From: Chaetoderma sp. LZ-2023a
Taxonomy: Eukaryota; Mollusca; Caudofoveata; Chaetodermatida; Chaetodermatidae
NCBI GenBank assembly: GCA_034401795.1
Contig: CM067373.1
Location: 89,087,996 to 89,151,995, forward strand
DNA: 64,000 bases
Reading direction: 5' to 3'
This document shows, one piece after another, positions 12,691 to 25,000 of this stretch. How positions within the stretch are numbered: position 1 is the first letter of the stretch; every line of letters starts with the position of its first letter. The position numbers and the translations under genes were made by a program. The notes beneath the pieces were generated by a model. The model ran no database searches and was not told the origin of the DNA. It worked only from the letters and a program-made list of their open reading frames with translations.

Positions 12691-13700
12691 TCGAGACAGT
12701 TTTTCCAGTGGTAAACTTAAAAAATACTCTTCTCTTTACCTGCAGATGGATATTCAATAACGAAATTTCCTTGACCAAATTTTACCAATAATTTGTTACG
12801 GCCGTCATCACAGCAATCTGTATCACCGGGTGTTGGTTAGAATTAAAAATTGGGAGTCTGTGAGGAATGGCTTTGCTTTGGCTTTGTAACAAATCTAGAT
12901 CATGTGTTGACAATCCACTTGTGACAAAGGTGTCCGCCAACACAAACTAAGATTACGCACATAGGCAAAAGTCAGTCCAAAGACAACAACTAACTAAGCA
13001 AGAACCTCAACATGATCCTGAGCGAAATCATTGAATGGTTGAAACAACTGTCCATCAAAAGAGCAGATCAAATGGAAAATCAGACCACTTCGACTAATGA
13101 CTGTTGTAAATTGTGTAGTGAAGTCAAATCGTTAAAAATCGGTGTGCCACAGCAACCATCCACTGAATAAACTGATGAAGCATGCCTCATCGACACGAAT
13201 AGTAAAAAGTTAACATAATCAGAGAATGGTTAAGCATCAGTTCATCGATACATAAGCTGAGGCACTGCCATCGTTTGGTGACAAGACCCTTACAAAGTCC
13301 AAACACAGATGGAGCCATCAAGCCAGATGTGTAAGAAGATATAGTTATCGCATTGCCTAAGCTCAATAAAAACACCCGAACCAATCCGAGGTCAATTATC
13401 CTCGTGAATGGCATGAGGCATTAATTGATAAAGTAATGAGGAACCAGCATAATGTCTTTAAATTAGGAAGCAGGTGCGCGAACATAATCCGGGCACAATT
13501 GCTGCTGACATCGGTAGTGCTATCAAAGCATTGGTATTTCTACAAAATGAGCATCAACATGTTATGTTCATTTGATATCGTTAACAGACCAGAGAGTCCC
13601 TAATTCCTCCATCAAACTGACTGTGAACGTGACGACCTACGTCTACTGCCTAACCAAAAATTTGCCATTCGCATCAAATTAACCTGTTCTCAAAAATTTC
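12691..13700. other. no gene; possible decayed retroelement ORF
   Basis: Short coding-like phrases (IIEWLKQLSIKRADQMENQ at about 13020, ADIGSAIKALVFLQNE at about 13510) suggest an old retroelement ORF1, but no family can be named. Confidence 0.3.
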
Positions 13701-13707
13701 ACACTTC

Positions 13708-14103
13708 AATGGATGAATCCAGTTTTTCAGTGAATCATATGATGTCATAATCGACTACCTGATGTGTAGGTTGATGTCATAATCTATTACGTCATGGGGA
13801 CTCGACTTAGTCTGTTTTAAACGCTTAATAGTCTGTCAGCTTATACGAACTGTATGGCTTTACTATTTAATAAAGAAGCTATTGAATATTTTAAAACTAA
13901 TTTGACTGGTCGGTATTACTGCTATGAGCTGCAGCAGCACCCAGTCAAATTAGTTTCAAAATACACAAAAGCTTATCTGTATAGTTTTCTGGAACGTAAT
14001 ATTCAGAGAGTGCATGGGCCGATCGATCCCAAAACTGGCAAGGCGTGGATGGAGCTTAGCTAGAGATGGGCGGGACATAGCTAAAACTGGCTTCCCCCAT
14101 TGG
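13708..14103 (+). repeat. MITE-A, near full length
   Basis: Palindrome with GACTGGTCGGTATTACTGC, TCGATCCCAAAACTGG and GATGGGCGGGACATAGC. A C16 run at 14290 lies just outside. Confidence 0.72.
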
Positions 14104-14549
14104 TCACCATAAGAAGATGGTTTGTGACCACATCTCGTCACATGCTACTTCACTACAGCTCTGTCATCTGCTCGAGAACATTCAACAAGAACAAACGCTT
14201 CAATCACAAAGCCAGTCATGCCACTAGAGACGACGTATCTCGTTCATGCGGATTCCATGGATAAACAAAATGGCTACAAAACAACTATGCCCCCCCCCCC
14301 CCCCATTTCTAACTAAGCTCCGCCCACTAGTCACTGAAAATTCAAGGTTTAAAGATTTGACAAACTGATAGACCCGGAAGTGCGTCAATGCGACCTGGCA
14401 CAACTAAAATCAGCGGCTGACCCTACACAGTTGCAGTGTCCGATGTGGAGTCGCTTAAATTATACTGCCAATCAAGACAACTTGTAGGAAATGTCCAGTT
14501 CACTCTGCCTGAATAGAGAGAGCCCATCCATCTATCGCTCAAGCATACG

Positions 14550-14880
14550 CCGTTATAATCAATTACGATACATGTGGATGTCACAATCAAAATTTATATT
14601 AAATGACGTATCTAGCCCAGTAATGAATATTTAACAGTCCAGTATGTGTAAGAAGTGTCCGTCTTTGATGGATTTACTATTTAATAAACATCCTGACATA
14701 GGCAGCAACAACACACAGCATCCAATCCAATTTGTTCAAAATATTCAACAGCGTAGCGTTATAGTTACCTCGAAAATGGGATTCAGAGAAATTCATGGTC
14801 AAGTATATGGATCGTTTTTAACACACACAAAACGTGGGCGGAGCCTAGCTAGAAATTGGCGAGCATAGCTAGAAATGAAT
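14550..14880 (+). repeat. MITE-A, degraded
   Basis: Lies in the presumed 3' flank of the CBM9-like gene. Carries TTTAATAAACATCCTGACA, a shortened palindrome and GTGGGCGGAGCCTAGC. Confidence 0.6.
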
Positions 14881-14981
14881 TCCTCCCTACTGAGAGTATT
14901 CTGGGATTGTTCGTGAACATATCTATTAGTAGTATATGCAACATAATACATAATCATGTTCTGTTAATTTAACTGGGTGCG

Positions 14982-15221
14982 CTAGGGCGCATTGACACCA
15001 ATAGTTTTGTTCCCAAACCACGTGAGTCTATCAGACCGAATGTAACCTGTTTGTGACGCGTCCCCATTAAGAAGACGAACTGTCACGTAAAATGTGTACA
15101 CGACATTTGATGGCAGCTCAATTTGCGGCAATTCAAGGCCACACTTTCCTTCAAGCAAATATCGTGGTACCTCCAGGAGCCGCATATCGGCCTCATACAT
15201 GCCATACACCGCGTGATATGC
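14982..15221 (-). CDS. exon 12 (C-terminal extension and stop)
   Basis: Acceptor CGCTATTTCAG. It encodes [20 protein letters not shown] and continues through [15 protein letters not shown] to a TAG at 14984-14982. The small C-terminal module after the CBM9 fold (L..Y..YG.Y..D...L) is usual in the family. The 3' UTR runs into a MITE from about 14880. A minus-strand ATTAAA lies inside that MITE near 14684, but no polyadenylation site can be fixed. Confidence 0.84.
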   Translation of the reverse strand, partial: AYHAVYGMYEADMRLLEVPRYLLEGKCGLELPQIELPSNVVYTFYVTVRLLNGDASQTGYIRSDRLTWFGNKTIGVNAP

Positions 15222-18200
15222 CTGAAATAGCGAAACAGAAAATCATTAAAATGCATAGTGAAGTAGAAAAGCATCAAAATGTATCATTTAGACATAGAGT
15301 ATAGCTCTATAGTTTGACTGGAAGACATTGCAATCCAATTTGTTCAAAGTATTCAACAGAACATTTCTTATTAACATGTTTATTTTTGTTGTTTTTGGAA
15401 ACATTTTACGTTAATGTTACGTTATATTTTAGGCGTACTATGTTATATTCATTCACAAATAATTGTAATTGTATGTCAGATTGAATGGAATTATTTCACG
15501 TTGAGCAGCAAGACCTTGGTCCACATTTACGCCGGTCGACTATTTTGTTTCTAATTGCTTACTTTAAGATGAATCTCTAAGTTTCCTTTGTTTTTTTACT
15601 TTCTTCATCTGTATTAGCGATATGTGTCAATAGGCATAATTTTCTAGAGACTGAATGGTCAGGAGGGTTAAAGTGTTCAGTGACATGCGTGTCTTCTTCA
15701 TGTCTATTATAGCAAAGAGGTGTGTAGTTGCATTCAACTTAAAGGGCATTTATTTTCACCGACGTACTGCTTTTGGCATAATTTGCAGGATAATAAATTA
15801 ATGACGTTTTTAGAATCGCAATTTAAATTAGACCGAATTTGGCATTTGTCTTTGTTTTGAAAGCTCATACGTCGTTTTATATTTGGAATAAATAGGCCCA
15901 ATATACACTTTTTCTTTGAACATTTCCAAAATTCTCCTACACCACTAATTGGACAATTTTGACGAATCTTGGTAGGCCTGTGATCTGCAGCATTACCAGG
16001 GATAGTTTCCAAATCACGTAAACTTTCAGACTTAATTTTGCGCAAAAATCTAGACGAATACCCTTTCGGTTTGAGGGCCTTGAACAAAATAATTGGGAGC
16101 ACGGAGATTAAAAGTTTGTTCTATCACTCGAATTGCTATGTAAACGGATGATTTGTGATTTTACAATTCCTTTAAATGTATGAGGTCGGTGGACAGATTT
16201 CTAGTGTAGCAATTGATGCGAATCTGTGGGCTTAAAGTACAATGTACTTTTAGAATACATATATCAACTACATTTATATAATGAATGTCATAACGGCGGC
16301 AAAATAGGGCGAATTGATACGGGCTAAAGTTGTTCGCCTCCAATGACCTAAATATTCAAGAATTTTCTTATTCTGGCGCACACACATCTTGATATGATTC
16401 TTATTCTACGCACACATTTTGATATGATTCTTATTCTGGCGCACACATATCTTGCTATGATTCTTATTCTGCCGCACACATATCTTGATATGATTCTTAT
16501 TCTGCGGCACACATATCTTGATATGATTCTTATTCTACGCACACATATCTTGATATGATTCTTATTCTACGCACACATTTTGATATGATTCTTATTCTGG
16601 CGCACACATATCTTGATATGATTCTTATTCTGGCGCACACATATTTTGATATGATTCTTATTCTGCCGCACACATATCTTGATATGATTCTTATTCTGGC
16701 GCACACATATCTTGATATGATTCTTATTCTACGCACACATTTTGATATGATTCTTATTCTGGCGCACACATATCTTGATATGATTCTTATTCTGGCGCAC
16801 ACATATCTTGATATGATTCTTATTCTACGCACACATTTTGATATGATTCTTATTCTGGCGCACACATATCTTGATATGATTCTTATTCTACGCACACATA
16901 TCTTGATATGATTCTTATTCTGCCGCACACATATCTTGATATGATTCTTATTCTGGCGCACACATATCTTGATATGATTCTTATTCTACGCACACATTTT
17001 GATATAATTCTTATTCTGGCGCACACATATCTTGATATGATTCTTATTCTGGCGCACACATATTTTGATATGATTCTTATTCTGCCGCACACATATCTTG
17101 ATATGATTCTTATTCTGCCGCACACATATCTTGATATGATTCTTATTCTACGCACACATATCTTGATATGATTCCATACCAACCTGTCACCAAGAAGTTG
17201 ATACATAGAACATGCTAAAACACGCGAGTTTGAGGAAGAACATATATATGTAGCGCTCACAAACGCATAGCTGTCAGTATCTGTTTAAACGGGCTTTGAC
17301 CTTTGATATTACCTGTAATTCTTTGCGACAGGGGAAGACCTTCTTATTGAATGGCAGTTCCAACATTTACGAGCCTAATCTTACGCATTTTATAAAACTC
17401 ATCAACGTTGCATAGTTTATATGACCAATTCGATTTCAATGATATGGCAGTGTGAATGCACTCATGGTCACAACGGCAGCAAAAATAGAGCGGTATATTG
17501 ATTTCGAGCCTTGAAAGAAGTCGGTTAATTTCTTAATATTCATAACAAATAATTTGACTTTAAATTTTTCACATTCCCACAATCCCAAAACAAAGACATT
17601 TCGATAACGTCAGCCAAGTATCTGTAGCATACCTGTAAAGCATTGAATACGTCGAACAGGGCCCTTGAAACCAGCCAACGCGTGTCTGTCTTGAAGGCTT
17701 GGGTATTTGGTTCAGCACGGCTAAACTGCAGTAAGCCCCACCTGCGGGGTAGAGATCGGAATAACTAAAGCTTTGAAATGTGATTGAATAAAGGTACAGA
17801 CAACAGATCATAATAGACGGATCCATTTCTAGCTATGCCCCGCCCATTTCAAGCTAAGCTCCTCCCACTTTTTACGTGTGTTGGAATAAGTTTATATATT
17901 TTGAACCCAGATTTACCAGAGTCCGAATTTAAACGTAATTATACAGGTAAGCTACTGAATATTTTGAAGCTAATTTGACTGGGTGCTATTGCTGCACATA
18001 GCAGCAACAGCGCCCGGTCAAATTACTTTCAAAATATTCAGCCGCCTGTTTATTAAACAGTAAAGACACACAATGTACACATGTAACGGACTTTTCAATG
18101 TTGATGACGGAGCTAAATAAATCACTATATATTGTGATGGTAGCCTGCCTTATATGTGACGGAGTTGATTCTGACGTCATATACTTGAGTGACAGATCGG

Positions 18201-18826
18201 ATTTCTCCATTCATAATCTGAACGGTGTAGATTTGTTTATCTACATGTGTTCAAGGCACATCTTTGCGCTCAAATGGACGCCGATGACGTCACCTTCACA
18301 CTTTTAGACAAACAAAACATCACAGTTTACGGATTATACACTATACATTTAAAGAGGCACTGCAATTGTAGATATGCATGCCATATTGACTGGTTAAAAT
18401 TTGTTACGATTATTTATTTAAATCAGCAAGTATTAACCCTTTAACACTAACATCAGCCAAACACGGCTTATGCAGAGGTCTTCAGAAATATTCATTTGTA
18501 GACCAAGAAAAGACTATTTTTGAAAATATACCACTCGAATGACTGGCGCAATAACCGAGCCAGTCATTCAAGTGATAACTCTTCAAAAATAATCTTCTCT
18601 TGGTCTGCAAATTGGCATTTTCTATGATAAAATTCGAGTTTTCTTGACTAAATTCGAGTGTTAAAGTGTTAAGTCTGTAGAACCAGAGAAAAACTAAGCT
18701 GCGAAGGTTAACAACGTCATACAAAATAGAACTCATAGTATATAGGAAAGAAATAGAAGAGAAAAACAGACAATTAAACCGCAAAACAGATGAATTAGCA
18801 ATGGGAAAGTGTCGTAGGGAGGTTGG

Positions 18827-18894
<68 letters not shown>

Positions 18895-21800
18895 CCGGGC
18901 TATAAACATATTTTGGAATAATCAATAGTTGGAGTGTAATATAATGATCTTGATGTAGTGATACTGCGTACTAATTTGCAGACAAAATCCGGTTCCGGTA
19001 TGTTTGTTGTTATTCCTAAATAGTATGTTACCTACGGTGCGCGCACGAGTTTCTTGGTATGCGAAAAACATATTGGAGATTACAGATGTGTTGACAGTCT
19101 AACAATGTTAAATATGTCTAGACAGTTGGCCATTTGAGAAAAATACTGGGGCCACAAGTCTTACAACCCTCGCCCAGTAAAAAATTACATCAAATGCTAT
19201 CAACCGAAGAGAGCAAACCACGATAAAAGATGGATGACATCACAGAAACCAATAGAGGAATCCAGTTTTAGCTATGCCCCGCCCATCCTTACTCCTTAGC
19301 TAAGCTTCACCCCTCTTCGGCTGTGTTGGGATCGATCGATCCCTGAACTCTCTCACTATCAATTTCTAACTATACAGGTAAGCTGTTGAATATTTTGAAT
19401 CTAATTTGGCTGGCTGCTGTCATAGTTCGTACAGCAACGATTAGACCGTAATCCGTCAACAATTAATCGTTCGGGACGAAATTATGTACGTCATTCATAC
19501 GAAGTTGATTATGGCGTCATATGATTGATAAATAAACTGGAAACTTCCATAGCTGACATGTTGAGGAAACACGTGCATCCATGAATAACCTGGGCCCCAG
19601 TGCGCAGTTGTGTAGTTAAAAGAGGCATAAAGCAACGTCCGTCGTTAGCCCACGTCTTAGACATGAGCTAACGGTGGGCGTTGCTTTAAGACTAATTAAC
19701 AGCATAACTGTGGACTAGGTCCCTGGTGTTCTCTACGAAACGTTGGCGAGTTTAACCATCAAATTTCTATTTAGGTTTTAAATATTTGTGGAATATCTAC
19801 GTTGCAATGATTGCCTCTTATCTTCTTGATCATAGCATGAGCGCATATATAACAATCGATGTTCAAATGCTCACATCGACCCGCTAGAAGCATTTTATGC
19901 CCACGTTTCCGGATATAAAATTAATGTATAGATCTATCAATTATAATCTCTTTACCATTATCGTCATATGTTTGCTTATGTAACAGGCTGGTTACGTCTG
20001 TAGACATGTAATGTACACGGAATTGTAGTAATTTGCTTCCATTGCACGATCATTTAACAAGCCTAATCATGCTTAATAAACTGTGAACCTTAATTATCAG
20101 TCATCATTATTCAGCTAGCGTCTACGGCTAGAAACTATTTTTGTTACATAAGGCTGTCATTTAACCATGTAACACTCATATCAGCCAGAAATGTCCATGT
20201 GTAGACCAAGAGAAGACATTTTTTGAAAATTTACAACTGAAATGACAGTACATTTTCAAAAATAGCCTTCTCTTGGTCTGCAAACTGACATTTTCTTTGA
20301 GAAAATTGAAATTTTCTTGACAAAATTGATAAATAAACGGTTTAAGACAGGTTTTATCGCATACGAAGAAGAAGTGCAACAACTTTCGCTAGAAGCCATT
20401 CAGTTTGGGTTGTCTTGATGATGTTGTAGTAAATAAGCAAATCTCTAGTCATGTTGGCTGTGTAATACGCTAGGTTAGGCCAGTAACTGTTATCTTCACT
20501 CATTATGTGTGTGCGCGCGCGCGCGCACGCGTGCGTGTGTGTGTACGTACGGGGATGCGTGCATGCGACGGGAGAGAGGGATCTATTGATATCTCAAAAA
20601 ATTCTGGTCAGATTTTCCTCAAATTCTAATACAACGTAGGTGCTATAATACGTTAAGATTCCACACCATTGATCATGATGCGAAAACCGCGGAAAATCCT
20701 GAAAATCCGAAAAATCCTTTACGAAGTGACAAAAACACGAGAGAGAGGCAGGGTGTGCAATCTCTTGCCCTTGTTTGTGTTTACAATAATGTCACATTGT
20801 ATGCCTATTACCTGTCCGGTAGATGCAGAGCGATAGCTCCGTGTGGCGTCCAGGACCACCAATCTGCACCCAGCGACTCATTCTGAAATACAACATACTA
20901 TGCTCAGGTTATTCGTATCAAATGTGCTATGCAATCTGTATCTGACATTAGGCTATATCAAAATATGATGGCAACTCTATCCTTTCAAGCCTGAAGTCCG
21001 TCTCACTGGCAGGTTCTATTGCGACTAAACATACGTGACGGCAAATCTGATACCACGTGTCAACTCAATATAGCATTTACTTGTTAATTTCGCTTGATTG
21101 AGATAATTTGTAGAAGTACCCAGCAGAAGATGAGGTGTTGAAATGTAAATACAGAAGCATACGATAATTATTACCGCAATATCCCTATAGCGAAACAGCT
21201 ACAAATTACCAGGATCATTGACAATATTCCCAATAATATCCGATCCGTCACTTAAGCGAAGTCATAAGTAAATACGTGAATGGTAGGCTGACGTCAAAAT
21301 CATTATCACATATTATAACGCCGTCAGGAAGTAGGAAAGGTCAGGGTACGAATTGTATCTCTCTTTAATGAATTTACTAGTTGACAAACATTTTTAGGAT
21401 ATTTTGAAAACTAATTTGGCTGGGAGTTGTTTCTGTCTCAATAGCCCCCTGTCGAATTCGTTTCAAAATATTCAACAGCTTACCTGTATAGTTACCGTGG
21501 AATTGGAATTATACGTGCGTGTGTGCATGCGTGCGTACATGCGTGCGTGCATGCGTACGTGCGTGCACGTGTGAGGGGATGCGTGTCTGTGCATATATAG
21601 TGTGTGCATGAACTAACGCGTGCAGTACTTGTGTAATAGATTGATAAGCATGAGCCGACACGCGTGTTCTCACCTTAACATATGAATCATTTATGATGTT
21701 GAATTTCCACTCAGGGCTACAACAGAAGATATACATACAGCACTTAGTCGACATCCGTTAACCTATCAATACAGAATCCCTTTAAATCTAGTCATTTAAA

Positions 21801-21970
21801 AACATAACTAGTAAGTCTGAAATTGTTGGATTCCCAGAACTAATGCTGTCCACGCGTAATAAATCTCAGTCAAATAAGATATATATATATATATATATTG
21901 GCCGAATCACTCTTGATGTATGCATACCACAAGATATATGCGTGCGTGCGTGCGTGCGTGCGTGCGTCCG

Positions 21971-22015
<45 letters not shown>

Positions 22016-25000
22016 GTATGTCACATACAAGGCAGGCTACCATCACAATATATAGTGATTTATTTAGCTCCGTCATCAACATTGGCCCTACTTGAATAAA
22101 AATATCTTTTCATAACACTAATAACATATTCATATTATTGTGGAGTGGACTTATTGGTAGCGTTTGGTGTACTAAATAACATACTGAAATTCTACCACGA
22201 TCTGCCCATCGGAAAGTCATTATTTTCAAGATGGCGTCCAAGATGGCCGCCAAAACTATAAAATGTCCATAAGTCGTTAACTATTTATACTAGACTGGCG
22301 ATTTTGGTGTTTACCCCCAAAGTGCATGGTACTGAGCAACGTATTAAGACCAGGTAGGGGGCGATGGGTTATTAAATATATGAAAAAGTCCAACCTGGCA
22401 TTCAAGATGACGGCCAAAATACTAAAATCGCCATAAGTCGTTAACTATTCATACTAGAATATATCTGGGGAGCAAGTACGGTTTTGGGGACCGGTATGCT
22501 GTTAAAGGATGTCATATATCAAAATGATCTTTGAGGCATGAGCAATGGCATCCTACTATACATCCTTGCGGATCTGAATGTTAAAGGTCACAATGACGTT
22601 AAATGTACGCCAAGGTCACGGTTGTAAACAAATTAGCGTATTTCTCATAGAATTACTAAGGAGATTTGTCTTATTCAATATATTATTCCACTGAATAATA
22701 ATAATATCTTATCTATGGCGACTTAGACATAATATGCCAATACTCAGGTTAACCCTTTTACGATATTAAGCCAGATACAGCGTTTTCTTTGCAATATATG
22801 AACGGATATGTTGAATATTTTGAGACACATGCGGGTTGAACATTTCCGCCAAAGCAAAATCAGTAACAGCTTGCTGTCAAATTAGTTAGACTATTCAACA
22901 TCTAATCTCTATGGTTCAACTGAAAACAAATTCTGGGGTCTCAGGAATGAAAATGTCAAAAGGTTAATGTATTCAGAATTCCCAATTACTTTACTTAGAA
23001 CTAATCGTATTCAACGTAAATTTCATATTTTCACAAGCTGTATACAATTTTTCGCGACTTATTTCCACAAACTAAAACACAAATGTATTTTCAACTGCTT
23101 CAATCCTTCCATTTATTATGGCACAATACAGACCATAAGCAAAATATAAAGGAAAGATACACCGGCAATGATACCATCACTCTAATCGGATTCAGCTTAA
23201 AATGTATTAATTATTATGGCATGGCTACGTTTATCAACTGACAGGTTTCACTTGCACACAAAGTAGCCAGGAATACCATATATTTTGCATTATCTTAATT
23301 GGAAACAGCATTATTCAACATAAAAACATGAAGCACGTGATACATTGACATTCTAAGATTATTCGCACAAGCTGAAACAAAGGTTATCGACTGTATCAAT
23401 CCTAACGGTTGTTAATGCTCCACAACAGAGAACATATGTAAAGCAAACCTATGCGAAAGTTGAAACGGAAAAAATCTAATCTCTGCAGTCGGATTTATTA
23501 ACACGTATTTCCATTTATCCGCGCACGACTACAGTTCACTATGGATCCTCTGTACTTGCATGCAACATAGCAAGGAATGCCACGACTTCTGTACAAGAAC
23601 AGTTTATATTGCAGTATTGGGTATATTTACAAGCGAACATCTTTCCCATCTTTGCTGGCCATACTCAGTAAACGATGGCATATCTGCTTGTAGTATGTGG
23701 GCCCATTTATCAACACGTGTGGTATATTGAGCGTGCTTTAATGGCTGCTCCCATAGTTATTGAGGTGGCAGGAGCATTTACAGTTGGCCAGATCTGAAAC
23801 TAAGATAATTCTGACCTCTCAATTCTGGTATGCTAATATGTCTGTCAGGGCTAGCTCCATACACTGCCTTTAGTAGACGTGCTACTTAAGTAAAGGTGCA
23901 TATTCACACCAGAATGCTTGAAAACTAAATTGTTAAAAATTCTATACTTTTAGAGGATTAAATTGTATGACTAGATATAATGAAACGAAAGTAAGCTTAA
24001 CGTGATGATTTCATTCCGAATAAATTATAATTTTTAAGTTGTGAAATTGAAATAGAGACACGATCTAAATTCACAACCTAAAAATTTATATTAATTTATA
24101 CATAATGTAATTCATCATATGTTAAGATTTATTACGTTTCATTACATCAAGGCCCACAGTTTAAGCCTCTAAAGTAACCAAGTTAAACTATTTTATTTTC
24201 AGTAATTTTGTGAAAATGCATAGTTAATGAATTATTTGTTGGCTGATTTGCTTCTCCCGTAAATCTGCTCCTCGTGATGCTGTGGCTTGCAAATTTATTC
24301 AACTACTGTGTGCGATAAATGACGATTTTCCAGTTCCATATGGAAACCTGGATGTATCTGTGCCAGCGATACTATGTGGAAATGGAATCAGATTATGCAA
24401 TTTAGGAAGGAGACTGTTTGATATTTCGTGAATTGTAAGATAGTTGCCTTGGTCTCTACACACTCACATGTTTTGTTGCCATGCATATAACATCAGTATC
24501 ATTGCTGTATATCAAAATCATATACTCATGTTCTTCTCTTGCAGTATAAATTGTATGAAAAATGGCGCGTTGACCCCCACCTCACCCACCCTCTCCCCAT
24601 GTGTAGACATTAGGAATGGGACTGATTAAACATCGAAGCCAGTGACATTAACTGTTTTTGTTTCATCACTGAACCGATCAACCAAGTTCAAAAGACTTAT
24701 TTGAAACACAAATATTGTAGAAAGTCTTCCTTGTTTATGGAAGTCACAGAGAAATCATCTGGATGGGGAGTGGAAAAACCATCTATGACTTCATAGATTT
24801 TAAAGATCTGGTTTCCAATAGGGATTTGCCTCTCACTTTTCTTCAAACTGATCTTTTCATATCATCAATACAGAAATGAATGCTTCTTGTCTCACGTGGC
24901 ATGGCTGTTAGAAGTTTATATTTTTACCTGTTTTCGATTGCATCATGCAGTTCATGCATATCGAATAACCATTTCCGAATTAGATGCATAACATCTGTAA

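Noticed and set aside
16348-17260. Long open frames on both strands made of 10-11 residue repeats ([10 protein letters not shown] and [11 protein letters not shown] types)
   Set aside because: They follow from a minisatellite whose units are multiples of three; both strands are open and there is no start context or splice support.
17313-17400. Possible exon ending [16 protein letters not shown] before GTAATA, in phase with exon 12
   Set aside because: No acceptor in reach (in-frame TAA just upstream) and exon 11 at 17633-17741 fits the family far better.
17569-17826. 85-residue minus frame with [20 protein letters not shown]
   Set aside because: Wrong frame over the true exon 11; the correct frame ([10 protein letters not shown]) joins in phase to exons 10 and 12.
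21509-22082. Open frames with repeated RTHA or RACV
   Set aside because: Frames through TGCG microsatellites; part of 21509-21754 only overlaps the real exon 9.
24240-24455. Plus-strand open stretch with [18 protein letters not shown]
   Set aside because: No flanking splice support or family resemblance; the minus strand of the same region also reads in short coding-like phrases.
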